14,872 nt of DNA from CAZTBB01 sp964611755 (GCA_964611755.1 CAZTBB010000045.1:1-14872); one strand, 5' to 3'. Shown: positions 6,920-14,872, counted from the first letter of the stretch. The notes: a model not told the origin generated them from the letters alone. Made by a program: numbers and translations.

Positions 6920-7651
6920 TTAAGCATCAAAACGCAATGTTTCAGCATTCCGGTCATGGATTGATATAAACCTGAAATCGGTATCTTCGGTTTGCTTCGG
7001 AATTTCACCGGTTTTCTCGACATCTGCATAAATCGGATACAAGGCATGAATAAAGTTATGCCAATTATTGACCAGTTTATCCGGTACATTTTGTCTGTTA
7101 TTGCGAGAGTCATCTCTGAACATTGATGAATCAATTCCGATCATGGTTCTGTCCTTGTTCGGCAGGCGATGGACATTCTTGGCTTGGTCATCGCCCTCAT
7201 CAAAATTAAGCCCGTATTTTTGTAAAGTCTGTCGCATATGCTCGATGTCCGCTTGGGTGACTTTTCCGGGTGGAATATACGGATATGTTTTTACAACAAA
7301 TTCATTGTCTCTGGTTTTGATTGTTTTTTGCGTAAGGGCAGGTAGGTGCATAAAGACATCGGGTTGGCCAAGAAAATCGCGCGGAATAACTTTTACAACA
7401 AGGCCATCACCCGCATAAAAGGCCATTGCTGTTGTGGATTGAATAAATGTTTTAGATAAAGGGATAAGCTTTTTTTGACCCAGATCGCGTGCGATATAAC
7501 GCACTGTTTTGGTTAATGCGTCGTGGTCACCATCGAGCCTTCGACAGCTAACATTCTGGGGGATTGATGCCATTGTGGCATTAAAGGCCTCCCATATACT
7601 GGGGGCATTTTTAACCGTTCTCATAAATACGCACGATAGTGCGCCAGTCAT
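6920..7651 (-). CDS. Hypothetical protein, 243 residues, possible kinase-like fold
   Basis: Not assigned to a family. It begins 19 bases after the xerC stop on the same strand, so it is probably the last gene of a DUF484-xerC-led operon. The spacing of some elements resembles a compact protein-kinase-like or aminoglycoside-phosphotransferase-like fold: a strand with VVKV (residues 85-88, Lys87 as the would-be ATP-binding lysine), a hinge-like FVVKTYPYIPPG, a helix IEHMRQTLQKYGL, then DDQAKNVHRLPNK with Asn159, and IGID (171-174) where kinases have DFG or IDxG. The glycine-rich loop and an HRD-type catalytic aspartate are not clear, so activity is doubtful. There is no signal peptide or membrane segment. 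ATG starts are possible at 7651 or 7624 (residue 10); neither has a good ribosome binding site. The kinase reading is weak inference. Confidence 0.7.
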   Translation of the reverse strand: MTGALSCVFMRTVKNAPSIWEAFNATMASIPQNVSCRRLDGDHDALTKTVRYIARDLGQKKLIPLSKTFIQSTTAMAFYAGDGLVVKVIPRDFLGQPDVFMHLPALTQKTIKTRDNEFVVKTYPYIPPGKVTQADIEHMRQTLQKYGLNFDEGDDQAKNVHRLPNKDRTMIGIDSSMFRDDSRNNRQNVPDKLVNNWHNFIHALYPIYADVEKTGEIPKQTEDTDFRFISIHDRNAETLRFDA

Positions 7652-7670
7652 AGAAAATCAAGACGAATAT

Positions 7671-8612
7671 CTAGGCGCGCGGGTGTGCTGATTTGTAGAT
7701 GCGCATCAGTTCCGAGGTGTCCACCTCCGTATAGCGCTGGGTAGTGCTCAGGGATGAGTGACCGAGCAATTCTTGAATCTCTCTCAGATTGGCCCCGTTT
7801 TGTAAAAGATGGGTTGCAAAACTATGGCGTAAGGCGTGTGGCGTTGCATTTTCAGGCAGACCCGCCAGAGCACGCAAATCGCGCATGGCTTTTTGTGCTA
7901 CGCCCTGATTAAGGCGCTTGCCTTTTTGTCCAACAAAGAGAGGCGCCTGCGGATCATTGTTATAGGGCAGACATTCCAAGTAATTATCCAATGCTCTAGA
8001 AACAGAGGCAATGACAGGAACCATGCGTTCTTTCGATCCTTTTCCGAGAACTTTTAAAAATCCATCTTTGGGCAGGTCTTTCATATTCAGGGAGAGTGCC
8101 TCATCAATGCGCAGACCACAACCGTAAAGAAGCGTAAATAACGCTCTGTTTCGCAGAGATATCCAATCTTGGCTTTCAATAAGCTCCGTACTGTCCAGGA
8201 GGTTGAAAGCCTGTTTTTCCAGCAGTGGCTTCGGTAATTTATGGGGCAGTTTAGGAGTGCGCAAAACACCCAAGGCCGGGTTATGCATGACACCGTTTTT
8301 ATCCATCCAACTCATAAAGTTTTTGAGTCCGGATAATGTGCGTGCGCGTGATGCGTTGCCGGAGCCTTGCATGGCTTTTTGTGCTAGCCAGGCTCTGAAA
8401 TCACGGATTTTTATATCGGACAAATTATTCAAGCAAGGCGGCTCGCCCAGATGATCAGCCATAAATGAAATAAAATGTGAGACATCCGAACTGTAAGCGC
8501 GCAAAGTATGTCTGGAAACCTGCTTTTCAAATTGCAGATAATCTTGCCACTTCTCCAATTGGTTTTTGAGATCGCCGGCGCATAGAGCAAGGATATGTGC
8601 TTTTATGGTCAT
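7671..8612 (-). CDS. xerC: Tyrosine recombinase XerC
   Basis: The Xer recombinase resolves chromosome dimers at dif, normally with XerD and FtsK. The N-terminal SAM-like DNA-binding domain covers about residues 15-105, with the typical QVSRHTLRAYSSDV start. The catalytic domain follows, with the complete active site: R168 (GCGLRIDEAL), K191 (GKGSKERMVPV), H259 and R262 (PHALRHSFATHLL), H285 (LLGHSS) and the nucleophile Y294 (TQRYTEV). The spacing between these residues is the same as or within one residue of E. coli XerC. The length of 313 residues is normal. The start codon overlaps the stop of the upstream DUF484 gene as ATGA, which indicates translational coupling and is the common alphaproteobacterial arrangement. 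XerC rather than XerD is chosen on this neighbour and the overall sequence. No phage or integron genes are nearby, so a housekeeping role is likely. Confidence 0.93.
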   Translation of the reverse strand: MTIKAHILALCAGDLKNQLEKWQDYLQFEKQVSRHTLRAYSSDVSHFISFMADHLGEPPCLNNLSDIKIRDFRAWLAQKAMQGSGNASRARTLSGLKNFMSWMDKNGVMHNPALGVLRTPKLPHKLPKPLLEKQAFNLLDSTELIESQDWISLRNRALFTLLYGCGLRIDEALSLNMKDLPKDGFLKVLGKGSKERMVPVIASVSRALDNYLECLPYNNDPQAPLFVGQKGKRLNQGVAQKAMRDLRALAGLPENATPHALRHSFATHLLQNGANLREIQELLGHSSLSTTQRYTEVDTSELMRIYKSAHPRA

Positions 8613-9334
8613 GTGATCGGTAAGTTAAGCCAATTTCTAAAGCAACGCTCGATAACGCATGCAAGAAAAGAGACCTGATCTGTGGCCTGCCCTTCGGAAA
8701 ACATGTTGGGGTCACGGCTGCCGAAGGCAAGAATGGCTGGCGGTGTATCAAGCGAGATATCAATACGAAGAAGGATTTGTGATTGAACCAATGCCGCGCC
8801 GCCGCCATAAATCGCTTCGAGGCCGGAAATATTATCTTCCAGAATAACGTTTTTATCCTGCATCCATTGGTCAACTGTGCCTTGGGGGATAACACGAATG
8901 CCGGATGTATGAACATGGGGAATGTCTTCACCATTGGATTCAACAACAAAAACGGCGATATCAACATCAAGCAGCGCGGATAAATCCATCGTCATTGTAC
9001 GAATGAAATCATCAAAATTTTTACTCTCTAACAGACGCAATATAGATTTGTGAATGCGCTGTTGATTGTTCATGTTCGCGCGGCTCGCTGCAACAATGGT
9101 GCGGGTTGTTTCTTCGATTTTTTCTTTATCTTCTTTCAGGCGATCAATCATATAGGCACGAAAATCGGCAGGTTCTCCGCGTTTGGCTTTTGGTTTCGGC
9201 GGAACAAGAAGGTCAATGGCTTCCGGGTTTTTGCTTAAGAAGTCAGGGTTGTCGCGTAAAAAAACAAGAATGTCCTCTGCGCTGAGTGAAGATTTTTTTT
9301 CGGGCATAGTGAGCTCAGATGTGTTCATAGACAT
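8609..9334 (-). CDS. DUF484 family protein (GAF-like)
   Basis: A 241-residue protein of the DUF484 family, often found directly upstream of xerC in proteobacteria. The N-terminal part (residues 18-45) carries the characteristic short helical region AEDILVFLRDNPDFLSKNP. A helical linker follows (about 55-100, including the Arg- and Gln-rich NMNNQQRIHKSILRL). A GAF-like domain covers about 105-235 and ends IERCFRNWL. The molecular function of the family is not established; a GAF fold suggests ligand binding or dimerisation. The stop overlaps the xerC start by 4 bases, so the two are probably co-translated. Starts at codons 1, 3 or 10 are possible, and none has a strong ribosome binding site. 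Confidence 0.9.
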   Translation of the reverse strand: MSMNTSELTMPEKKSSLSAEDILVFLRDNPDFLSKNPEAIDLLVPPKPKAKRGEPADFRAYMIDRLKEDKEKIEETTRTIVAASRANMNNQQRIHKSILRLLESKNFDDFIRTMTMDLSALLDVDIAVFVVESNGEDIPHVHTSGIRVIPQGTVDQWMQDKNVILEDNISGLEAIYGGGAALVQSQILLRIDISLDTPPAILAFGSRDPNMFSEGQATDQVSFLACVIERCFRNWLNLPIT

Positions 9335-9392
9335 GACATAAGTTTAGCACGAAGCGATCCAAATCAAAAAACAAAGATGATGAATTTCCCAT

Positions 9393-9421
9393 TTGATTAT
9401 GTGCAAAAGAGGTGCTACTAA
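9393..9421 (+). promoter_or_regulatory. Putative promoter of the 88-residue gene
   Basis: TTGATT (9393-9398) and TACTAA (9416-9421) are separated by 17 bases, about 46 bases ahead of the GTG start at 9468. A perfect inverted repeat overlaps the -10 hexamer and the likely transcript start. Confidence 0.4.
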
Positions 9422-9439
9422 TTTTCTTTCTGAAAATTA
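9419..9439. repeat. 8-bp inverted repeat over the likely transcript start
   Basis: TAATTTTC, a 5-base spacer (TTTCT), then GAAAATTA: a perfect 8-bp inverted repeat in the intergenic region shared by the divergent DUF484-xerC operon and the 88-residue gene. Its position over the -10 region suits an operator; alternatively it forms a weak hairpin at the start of the mRNA. It is AT-rich, so chance is possible. Confidence 0.4.
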
Positions 9440-9467
9440 CCGAAATTGAGTTTGTTGGAGAAATATT

Positions 9468-9734
9468 GTGTTGGATTCGAGTAAAAAACTAGTGAGAGAT
9501 TTCATGCAAAGATCAATGCAGGACGGGAAGCCCGGTCGAATTAAGACGGCACATGACGCTTTATCCCGTGTGAGCCTTACTGAGGAAGATGCGGCGATCA
9601 TCGATACAATAAAACTGGAAGAGCACCTGCCCAGAGAAGAGCGCGCCTTTGGTGCCGCATTGATGCATTCGATCAGAAACGGACAGTTAATGCAGACTTC
9701 GGATAGTCCATCATTTAAAAAATTGATGAATTAA
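9468..9734 (+). CDS. Small hypothetical protein, 88 residues
   Basis: The family is not recognised. The GTG start at 9468 has GGAG (9457-9460) 7 bases upstream; the TTG at 9471 is an alternative start but is spaced less well. The product is charged, soluble and helical-looking, with alternating basic and acidic stretches (SKKLVRDFMQRSMQDGKPGR near the N-terminus, LEEHLPREERAFG at about 50-62). There are no cysteines and no membrane segment. It lies between the divergent DUF484 operon and the PodJ-like gene, which has its own promoter-like signals 96 bases downstream. I cannot name a function. Confidence 0.65.
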   Translation: MLDSSKKLVRDFMQRSMQDGKPGRIKTAHDALSRVSLTEEDAAIIDTIKLEEHLPREERAFGAALMHSIRNGQLMQTSDSPSFKKLMN

Positions 9735-9764
9735 CATCTGTGTGGACGATTACAGAGAATTTCC

Positions 9765-9794
9765 TTGTCTCTATTTTACAAAATATTTTATAGT
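9765..9794 (+). promoter_or_regulatory. Putative promoter of the PodJ-like gene
   Basis: TTGTCT (9765-9770) and TATAGT (9789-9794) are separated by 18 bases. The ribosome binding site AAAGGGG (9817-9823) follows, 7 bases before the ATG at 9831. Confidence 0.45.
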
Positions 9795-9830
9795 GTGACT
9801 CATTATCACAATATGCAAAGGGGCACGTAG

Positions 9831-12164
9831 ATGGGTTTCCGGAAAACCGGCGATGGCCGTGTATTTTTTAAGAGCGCAAGCAATGATGAAAAAACATCAG
9901 ATGCTAAAATTGCTCAGGGTAATGACGGCCTCCAGATGGAAGTTCTGGGTCTGTTGCAGGCTCTCAACCAAAAATTAAGCACCACACAAAAAGACAGAGA
10001 TTCCATGCGCATGGAATTGCAGGCGTATCGTCAGATGGTCTCGGATCTGGAAGAGAAATCAGATCGCGCTGAAAAAGCCTATTTATCAATCCAGCAAAGA
10101 TTGAATTCAACCTCGGATAACGCGGATCAAAGTTCGGATATCAAGAAAACGAAGAAGCTTTTGGTCAATACCATCTCCGAGCTTGAGCAAACGCGCAAAC
10201 TCATCCTGGATTTGGAGGCACGCTCGGAAAAAAGTGAAACGTCCTTTAAGGCTCAAATAGCAGAGCGTCAAAAAGCCGAGCAAGAGTTGAAGCAAAAACA
10301 AGACGCCGATGAGCAGCGTTTTGAGTCTCTGATGGCAAAAATTGAGGAGACAAGCGCCAAGCAGGAAAAACTAGACCGCAAGATCGAGAAAGCCGTGCAA
10401 GACCGCGCGCGATTTATGCGCAAAATAGAGCGTATTGAAGAGACTGTAATCCAGACCAATGAATCGCTTAATGCCAAGGCTATGGTTTTATTAACAGATC
10501 AAAGTATGGCAGGGCAGGCTGATAAGCTGGCGATGGCAGCTATGGCCAATCATGATGAAAGCCCGATTTATCCGGAAGAAGAGTTCACCGAAGAGGATAA
10601 TCGCTACAAAAGCCGTGAAGAGATTGAAGCGGCCTTCTTGCCATGGTGGCGCAGGCCGATCAAAGCCAATGCAGCCGCACTTACTTCGGTTGCCATCATA
10701 GCTGTTTTGGCTGGATGGGGGATCAGCCAAATTCAGAGACCGGCCGCATTTAATATGCCGGAGTTTGATATATCCAGCCTTCAGGGCCGCACATTTTTTG
10801 ATTTTGGCCAGCAAAGAAATACGCAATCTATCGCCCCTAATGCCTCTTCTCAGGAGGCGTTTGTGCAATCCGCAGAGACAAACCCGCAGGCATTGGATCA
10901 ACAAGGCTTTGGTCTCTCAGAAGAAGAGCAAGCCATGATTGATCAAGCTGTAGAGCAATCATTTAAGACTCAGGAAGTTGAAACGCCAGAAGTTCAAGAG
11001 CCTCAGCCGGAGGTGGGATCTGACACCATTGCTGCTGTTCAAAAGGCTCCTGTGAAGGATGATCTGGGAGCTGTCAGCTTGGAAGAGCAAGAGCAATTGG
11101 TCAAACTTTTGGAGGACAAGCCAGCCGAAGTTGGCGAGCGTCTGAATGCAATTGAGCCAAGCGCAGCCAAAGCGGAACAGGTGGTTCAAAAAACACAAGC
11201 TGAACCATCACCTGTCGTTGCAAAGACAAAGCAGGCCCCACAAAAACCTTCAGTATCCCTTGTCAATATGGCCAGAGATCCATCACTGCCGGAGAAGATC
11301 AAGCCAATCGAAGAGGAGGCCTTTGCCGGAAATCCTGAGGCTCAACATGATTTGGGCGCTATATACACAGCAGGTCATGCGGGTGTGCCTCAAGATTACG
11401 AGCGCGCAGCGCTGTGGTTTGAGCATGCTGCCATTAATGGGATTGCAAATGCATCATATAATTTAGGTGTTTTGCACCATCAAGGAATTGGCGTATCTCA
11501 GGATATCAATCAAGCTCTGGTTTGGTATCAAAACGCGGCGGATCAAAACCACCCGGAGGCGCAGTATAATTTGGCGATTGCCTTCATAGAAGGTATTGGT
11601 GTTGAGTATAATCCTCAAAGAGCAGCCCAATATTTTGAGAGCGCGGCTCAATACGGAATTATCGAGGCGGCCTATAATCTGGGCCTTATTCATGAAAACG
11701 GATTATTGGGTGAACCAAAACCTGATGAGGCATTGATGTGGTATAAAATTGCCTCTGATGAGGGCAGCCCGGAAGCCAAGGCAGCGTTGCAACAATTGGC
11801 AAATGCTTTGCAAATCAAGTTGTCCGATGTTGAAAATATAGCGGAGAGCATGCGTTTGCTTAAGGATAATGAGAGAGCATCTGCAGCAGCTGGCAGCACA
11901 TCTGTGTCGTCCTCGCAAACCTCAGCGGCACCAAGCCAGGCGGTTGCACAAAGACGCAAGATGGTGGCCGGTATTCAAGAGCTTTTGATGGATGAAGGGC
12001 TGTACCCCGGACCGGCAGACGGTCTGAATGGACCTTTGACACAAGATGCAATCCGCAGTTATCAGGCGCGTAACAACCTTAAAGTTGATGGCAATGCTTC
12101 TTCAGAGTTATTGGCTGTGATGCAAGGTAATGTTGGTCTTGACCAAGGCTCGCGTGCTGAGTAG
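9831..12164 (+). CDS. PodJ-like polarity protein: coiled coil, membrane segment, Sel1 repeats, peptidoglycan-binding domain
   Basis: A 777-residue single-pass membrane protein. Residues about 35-215 are strongly heptad-like and rich in Glu, Lys, Gln and Arg, so a long cytoplasmic coiled coil is expected. After PWWRRP (271-276) comes a single hydrophobic segment at about 281-300, with positive charges on its N-terminal side, placing the N-terminus inside. A low-complexity Gln-, Glu- and Pro-rich stretch (about 330-475) follows. Four Sel1-type repeats cover about 497-645, including ASYNLGVLHHQGIGVSQD, EAQYNLAIAFIEGIGV and AAYNLGLIHENG. A PG_binding_1 domain at about 707-764 has IQELLMDEGLYPGPADG and IRSYQARNNLKVDG. 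This order matches Caulobacter PodJ, a scaffold that recruits polar proteins; a polar or cell-envelope scaffold role is inferred. It is shorter than PodJ, mainly in the coiled coil. It ends 12 bases before the convergent ispE stop. Confidence 0.85.
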   Translation: MGFRKTGDGRVFFKSASNDEKTSDAKIAQGNDGLQMEVLGLLQALNQKLSTTQKDRDSMRMELQAYRQMVSDLEEKSDRAEKAYLSIQQRLNSTSDNADQSSDIKKTKKLLVNTISELEQTRKLILDLEARSEKSETSFKAQIAERQKAEQELKQKQDADEQRFESLMAKIEETSAKQEKLDRKIEKAVQDRARFMRKIERIEETVIQTNESLNAKAMVLLTDQSMAGQADKLAMAAMANHDESPIYPEEEFTEEDNRYKSREEIEAAFLPWWRRPIKANAAALTSVAIIAVLAGWGISQIQRPAAFNMPEFDISSLQGRTFFDFGQQRNTQSIAPNASSQEAFVQSAETNPQALDQQGFGLSEEEQAMIDQAVEQSFKTQEVETPEVQEPQPEVGSDTIAAVQKAPVKDDLGAVSLEEQEQLVKLLEDKPAEVGERLNAIEPSAAKAEQVVQKTQAEPSPVVAKTKQAPQKPSVSLVNMARDPSLPEKIKPIEEEAFAGNPEAQHDLGAIYTAGHAGVPQDYERAALWFEHAAINGIANASYNLGVLHHQGIGVSQDINQALVWYQNAADQNHPEAQYNLAIAFIEGIGVEYNPQRAAQYFESAAQYGIIEAAYNLGLIHENGLLGEPKPDEALMWYKIASDEGSPEAKAALQQLANALQIKLSDVENIAESMRLLKDNERASAAAGSTSVSSSQTSAAPSQAVAQRRKMVAGIQELLMDEGLYPGPADGLNGPLTQDAIRSYQARNNLKVDGNASSELLAVMQGNVGLDQGSRAE

Positions 12165-12176
12165 TGCTGTTTAATT

Positions 12177-13088
12177 TTAGTAGCGCTCTGGCCTGTTAAG
12201 CGTGGCTGTTTTGACCCACCAGTCCGGATTTTCCTTAGAGATATTATGTGCGGCCTCCTGTGCTTCATTCATGTCATTATAAAGACCAAAGCAGGTCGAG
12301 CCAGAGCCGCTCATGCGTGATAGCAGACAATTCTGAGATTTATCCAATGCGTTCAAAACATTTTGTATTTCCGGAACCTCTTCAATAGCGGCGCTCGTTA
12401 ATTGGTTGTTCTGTGCCTTTATAAAGGTCAAAGCATTGTCCGCGATCCGCATTTTGTCTGAATTTGTTATGGCTTCTTTATAAGTCGCATGAAAGTTTTG
12501 AAAAATTTTATGGGTTGCACATTGTTTGCCCGGGAATACAAGTACGATGGGATATTCGGGAAGATCATGGGCAGGTTCGATGACATCCCCGATGCCACTT
12601 ATAAATTTAGGCCTGCAATCAAGACATGCCGGCACATCCGCTCCAAGCTCGAGCATGATGGTATTTAGAACCTCTTCATCCGGTGATTTTTTCCAATAAT
12701 CCATTAAAGCCCACAGGATCGTTGCTGCATCGGATGAGCCTCCACCAATGCCTGCACCCATAGGCAGGTTTTTGGTTAGATGGATTTCAAAATCCGGTGT
12801 CTTGTTCAAGGCGTGTGAGATAAGCCATGTGGCTCTAACTGCCAGATTGGATGAGCTTGGGCTGGAATCCAGCTCTTTCGTGCTAAACCCCTTGGAAAAT
12901 GGCCCGGATGTGGTGAATGTGAAATTCTGTGCGGGTTTGATTGTGACGGTATCCCCTATATCGGCAAAACCTATGAGAGAATCGAGTGTGTGGTACCTAT
13001 TATCAAGGCGTCCGGTTACATGCAGATAGAGGTTTATTTTTGCCGGCGCGAGTAGGGAGGTAATACCAGCATCAGCACTTTGGTACAT
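12177..13088 (-). CDS. ispE: 4-diphosphocytidyl-2-C-methyl-D-erythritol kinase
   Basis: A GHMP-family kinase that phosphorylates CDP-ME with ATP in the non-mevalonate (MEP) pathway of isoprenoid synthesis, in the cytoplasm. Family motifs are complete: LLAPAKINLYLHVTGR (12-27, with the conserved K17 and substrate contacts), the phosphate loop LPMGAGIGGGSSDAAT (108-123), the catalytic Asp in LGADVPACL (D151), and the C-terminal MSGSGSTCFGLY (259-270). The length of 303 residues is usual. The ATG overlaps the stop of the upstream TPR gene as TAATG, indicating translational coupling. A TPR gene directly ahead of ispE is a common alphaproteobacterial arrangement. No terminator is visible in the 12 bases between this stop and the PodJ-like gene. 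Confidence 0.96.
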   Translation of the reverse strand: MYQSADAGITSLLAPAKINLYLHVTGRLDNRYHTLDSLIGFADIGDTVTIKPAQNFTFTTSGPFSKGFSTKELDSSPSSSNLAVRATWLISHALNKTPDFEIHLTKNLPMGAGIGGGSSDAATILWALMDYWKKSPDEEVLNTIMLELGADVPACLDCRPKFISGIGDVIEPAHDLPEYPIVLVFPGKQCATHKIFQNFHATYKEAITNSDKMRIADNALTFIKAQNNQLTSAAIEEVPEIQNVLNALDKSQNCLLSRMSGSGSTCFGLYNDMNEAQEAAHNISKENPDWWVKTATLNRPERY

Positions 13089-14872
13089 TACAGGCTCTCC
13101 GCCTTTTTCTTTGAGGCATCACTCAAAATGGATTTCTTTTCTGTAGCAGGGGCTCTCAGCGCTATTCCGTAATCAAGTTTTTGTTCTATTTCAGCAACCA
13201 GCTCTTGTTCATCATCTTTGGCATGGTTTTTTGCACGTTGCCATTGAAACTTGGCCTCAAGGCGCCGACCGACTTGCCAATAGGCATCACCTAAATGATC
13301 ATTTAAAACAGCATCATAAGGCAATAGTGATACGGCCTTCTCAAGGTGTTTTATCGCCTCTTGGTAATACCCCATGCGATAGAGGACCCAGCCGAGTGAA
13401 TCAATAATATATCCATCATTCGGCTGCAAGTTTACGGCCTTTTGAAGCATCGTCAGCGCCTTATCAAGGTGAACGCCTTGATCCGCCCATCCATAGGCGA
13501 GATAATTCATAACAAATGGGTTGTTCGGGTTTTTTTCAAGAGCGGTTTGTAAATCCCGCTCCGCTTTTTCCCATTGACCCATACGTTCAAGCGCCATACC
13601 GCGTGTATAATACAAGAACCAGTATTGGCGGGGGACATCTTTGCCGAGTTTCTTGATTGCCTCATCATAGGCATTCCACGCCTCTGCGTAATCTTTTTCT
13701 TGTCGAAAAATATCACCAATCTGGATCAGTGTTTCCAGATCATTTGTTTCTTTATAAAGGGTTTCAAGATGGGATAAAGCGCGTTCCGCTTGGCCGGACT
13801 CATAGAATAATTTTGCAATCTCACGGCCAGATTCAATGTACAGTTCATGATCTTGGGGGATTTTTGCATAGATGTCGATAGCCTCAGAAAATCGATCATT
13901 CTGGGCATTAATCCGAGCAATAATTATCTTTGCATCCACCAGCTGGGGATTTAAATAAAGCGCTAAACGTGAAAAGATAAGGGCGCTGTCATCACTTTTA
14001 TCATGTAGTAATAAGCGCGCCATATCATATAAGACCAAGCTTGCGGCTTTTGATACGCTCTGTGGCGGTTCAAAAAATACAGCATTCGGTTTTTCCGATA
14101 GTGTTTCCAGTTTTTCTTTGATGGTGTCATCAGACGGAGAAATTTTTTGAATTTGTTTATAGATGCGCAAGGCTCTCTCATTTTGCTGTATAGAGGTCAT
14201 GAAATCAGCCAAACGTTCCAGATGCTCCGTTGTGATTTCAGAAGTGGAGAGGTTTTTGGCAAGTTGAGCCTCTATCGCATCTTTATCTTTAAGGTGATGC
14301 GCAACAAGAAGACCATGATAGAGATGGATACCATTATCCCCTAGATGTTTAACCTTAAGCTCACCCTGTGCCGCTTTTGACCAGCTAATCAAAAGTGGGG
14401 TAACAAAGCTTGTTAAACTGCCATCAGGCATTTTTTCTAAATACTGATCGGCTTGTTCAAAGTTTTGCTTGGACATGGCCTCAATGCTTAAAAACATATA
14501 GGCAAGCGCCATGTCATCATCCGGGCCATCCTTGAGTATCTCGCGCGCTATTGAAAATGCCTCGCTTGTTTTTCCTGCACCCATGGCAAGAACCATGGCT
14601 CTTTTTTTGAAGTCATGATTGTCGCTATGCACGCCCATAACATGCTCAAGGTTGTTATAAGCAGATTCCCAATCATAACGCCTTTGTGCAAAACGGCTGG
14701 CCAGATAATTGCCTGTTACGCTGCTGGAATCAAAAGGAGATGTTAAACGGCGACCAATTAACTCATCACTTTTGAGCTCTCTTCCCGGCTCAAAAGCAAT
14801 GACCCGCTTTGGTGCTTCCTTTTTTTCAACGTACAGGTTTTTAATCGTAAGAGTGCCAAAAAACGAGATCAG
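13088..14872 (-). CDS. TPR-repeat protein, 5' end beyond the window
   Basis: The frame stays open from the TAA at 13090-13088 to the right edge, giving 594 visible residues. The ATG at 14638 is internal: the 78 codons upstream contain a good repeat (SSVTGNYLASRFAQRRYDWE) that belongs to the family's N-terminal region, so the true start lies outside the window. TPR-like repeats run along most of the protein. The clearest are toward the C-terminus, such as YTRGMALERMGQWEKAERDL, NYLAYGWADQGVHLDKALTM, DSLGWVLYRMGYYQEAIKHL and DHLGDAYWQVGRRLEAKFQW. TPR arrays are protein-binding scaffolds. Relatives next to ispE are usually predicted to be exported or envelope-associated; the part that would show a signal peptide is missing. 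The exact binding partner is unknown. It is coupled to ispE through a one-base overlap of stop and start. Confidence 0.9.
   Translation of the reverse strand: MISFFGTLTIKNLYVEKKEAPKRVIAFEPGRELKSDELIGRRLTSPFDSSSVTGNYLASRFAQRRYDWESAYNNLEHVMGVHSDNHDFKKRAMVLAMGAGKTSEAFSIAREILKDGPDDDMALAYMFLSIEAMSKQNFEQADQYLEKMPDGSLTSFVTPLLISWSKAAQGELKVKHLGDNGIHLYHGLLVAHHLKDKDAIEAQLAKNLSTSEITTEHLERLADFMTSIQQNERALRIYKQIQKISPSDDTIKEKLETLSEKPNAVFFEPPQSVSKAASLVLYDMARLLLHDKSDDSALIFSRLALYLNPQLVDAKIIIARINAQNDRFSEAIDIYAKIPQDHELYIESGREIAKLFYESGQAERALSHLETLYKETNDLETLIQIGDIFRQEKDYAEAWNAYDEAIKKLGKDVPRQYWFLYYTRGMALERMGQWEKAERDLQTALEKNPNNPFVMNYLAYGWADQGVHLDKALTMLQKAVNLQPNDGYIIDSLGWVLYRMGYYQEAIKHLEKAVSLLPYDAVLNDHLGDAYWQVGRRLEAKFQWQRAKNHAKDDEQELVAEIEQKLDYGIALRAPATEKKSILSDASKKKAESL

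Noticed and set aside
7671..8612. Reading the tyrosine recombinase as an integrase of a mobile element
   Set aside because: It overlaps DUF484 in the standard chromosomal arrangement, has XerC length and motif spacing, and no tRNA, direct repeats or phage genes are nearby.
10491..10904. Antisense open frame within the PodJ-like gene
   Set aside because: Cys- and Arg-rich shadow translation of a repetitive coding strand; no start signals.
12140..12200. Terminator between the convergent PodJ-like and ispE genes
   Set aside because: The 12-base spacer and flanks show no stable GC-rich stem followed by a T run.

Overview
The window looks like chromosomal DNA from an alphaproteobacterium with moderate to low GC. 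The evidence is the DUF484-xerC pair, a large TPR gene overlapping ispE, and a PodJ-like polarity protein, all typical of that class. A Micavibrio-like or similar lineage is possible, but the sequence alone does not prove it. I see no rRNA, tRNA, CRISPR array, insertion sequence or prophage. Two 10-N runs (3279-3288 and 6578-6587) are assembly gaps. Each falls inside a gene, and their length is nominal rather than real.

Left part (1-5102). A probable gene end on + (2-61) converges on a minus-strand gene for a membrane protein of unknown function (72-980). Upstream of that lies a minus-strand gene for a two-domain deaminase (1063-2040): the first domain has an intact zinc site and the second is a decayed copy. 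Divergent from it is a very large gene (2221-5102, crossing gap 1). I read its product as a fusion of an ITPase/HAM1-like (non-canonical NTP pyrophosphatase) domain and a LOG-type (nucleoside 5'-monophosphate phosphoribohydrolase-like) domain, with further degenerate LOG-like segments. Deaminase, NTP pyrophosphatase and NMP-cleaving enzyme form a chemically coherent set acting on nucleotides. This is the most novel part of the window.

Middle part (5103-9334). lpd (dihydrolipoyl dehydrogenase) stands alone with its own promoter-like signals, followed by a 68-residue orphan gene. On the minus strand is a probable operon running DUF484 gene - xerC - gene of unknown function with faint kinase-like features (9334 down to 6920). 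The first two overlap by an ATGA and the third starts 19 bases after xerC.

Right part (9335-14872). A small 88-residue gene follows a promoter with an 8-bp inverted repeat. Next is a 777-residue PodJ-like protein with a cytoplasmic coiled coil, one membrane segment, Sel1 repeats and a C-terminal peptidoglycan-binding domain. Convergent to it are ispE and a TPR-repeat gene, coupled by a TAATG overlap. The TPR gene runs off the right edge of the window.
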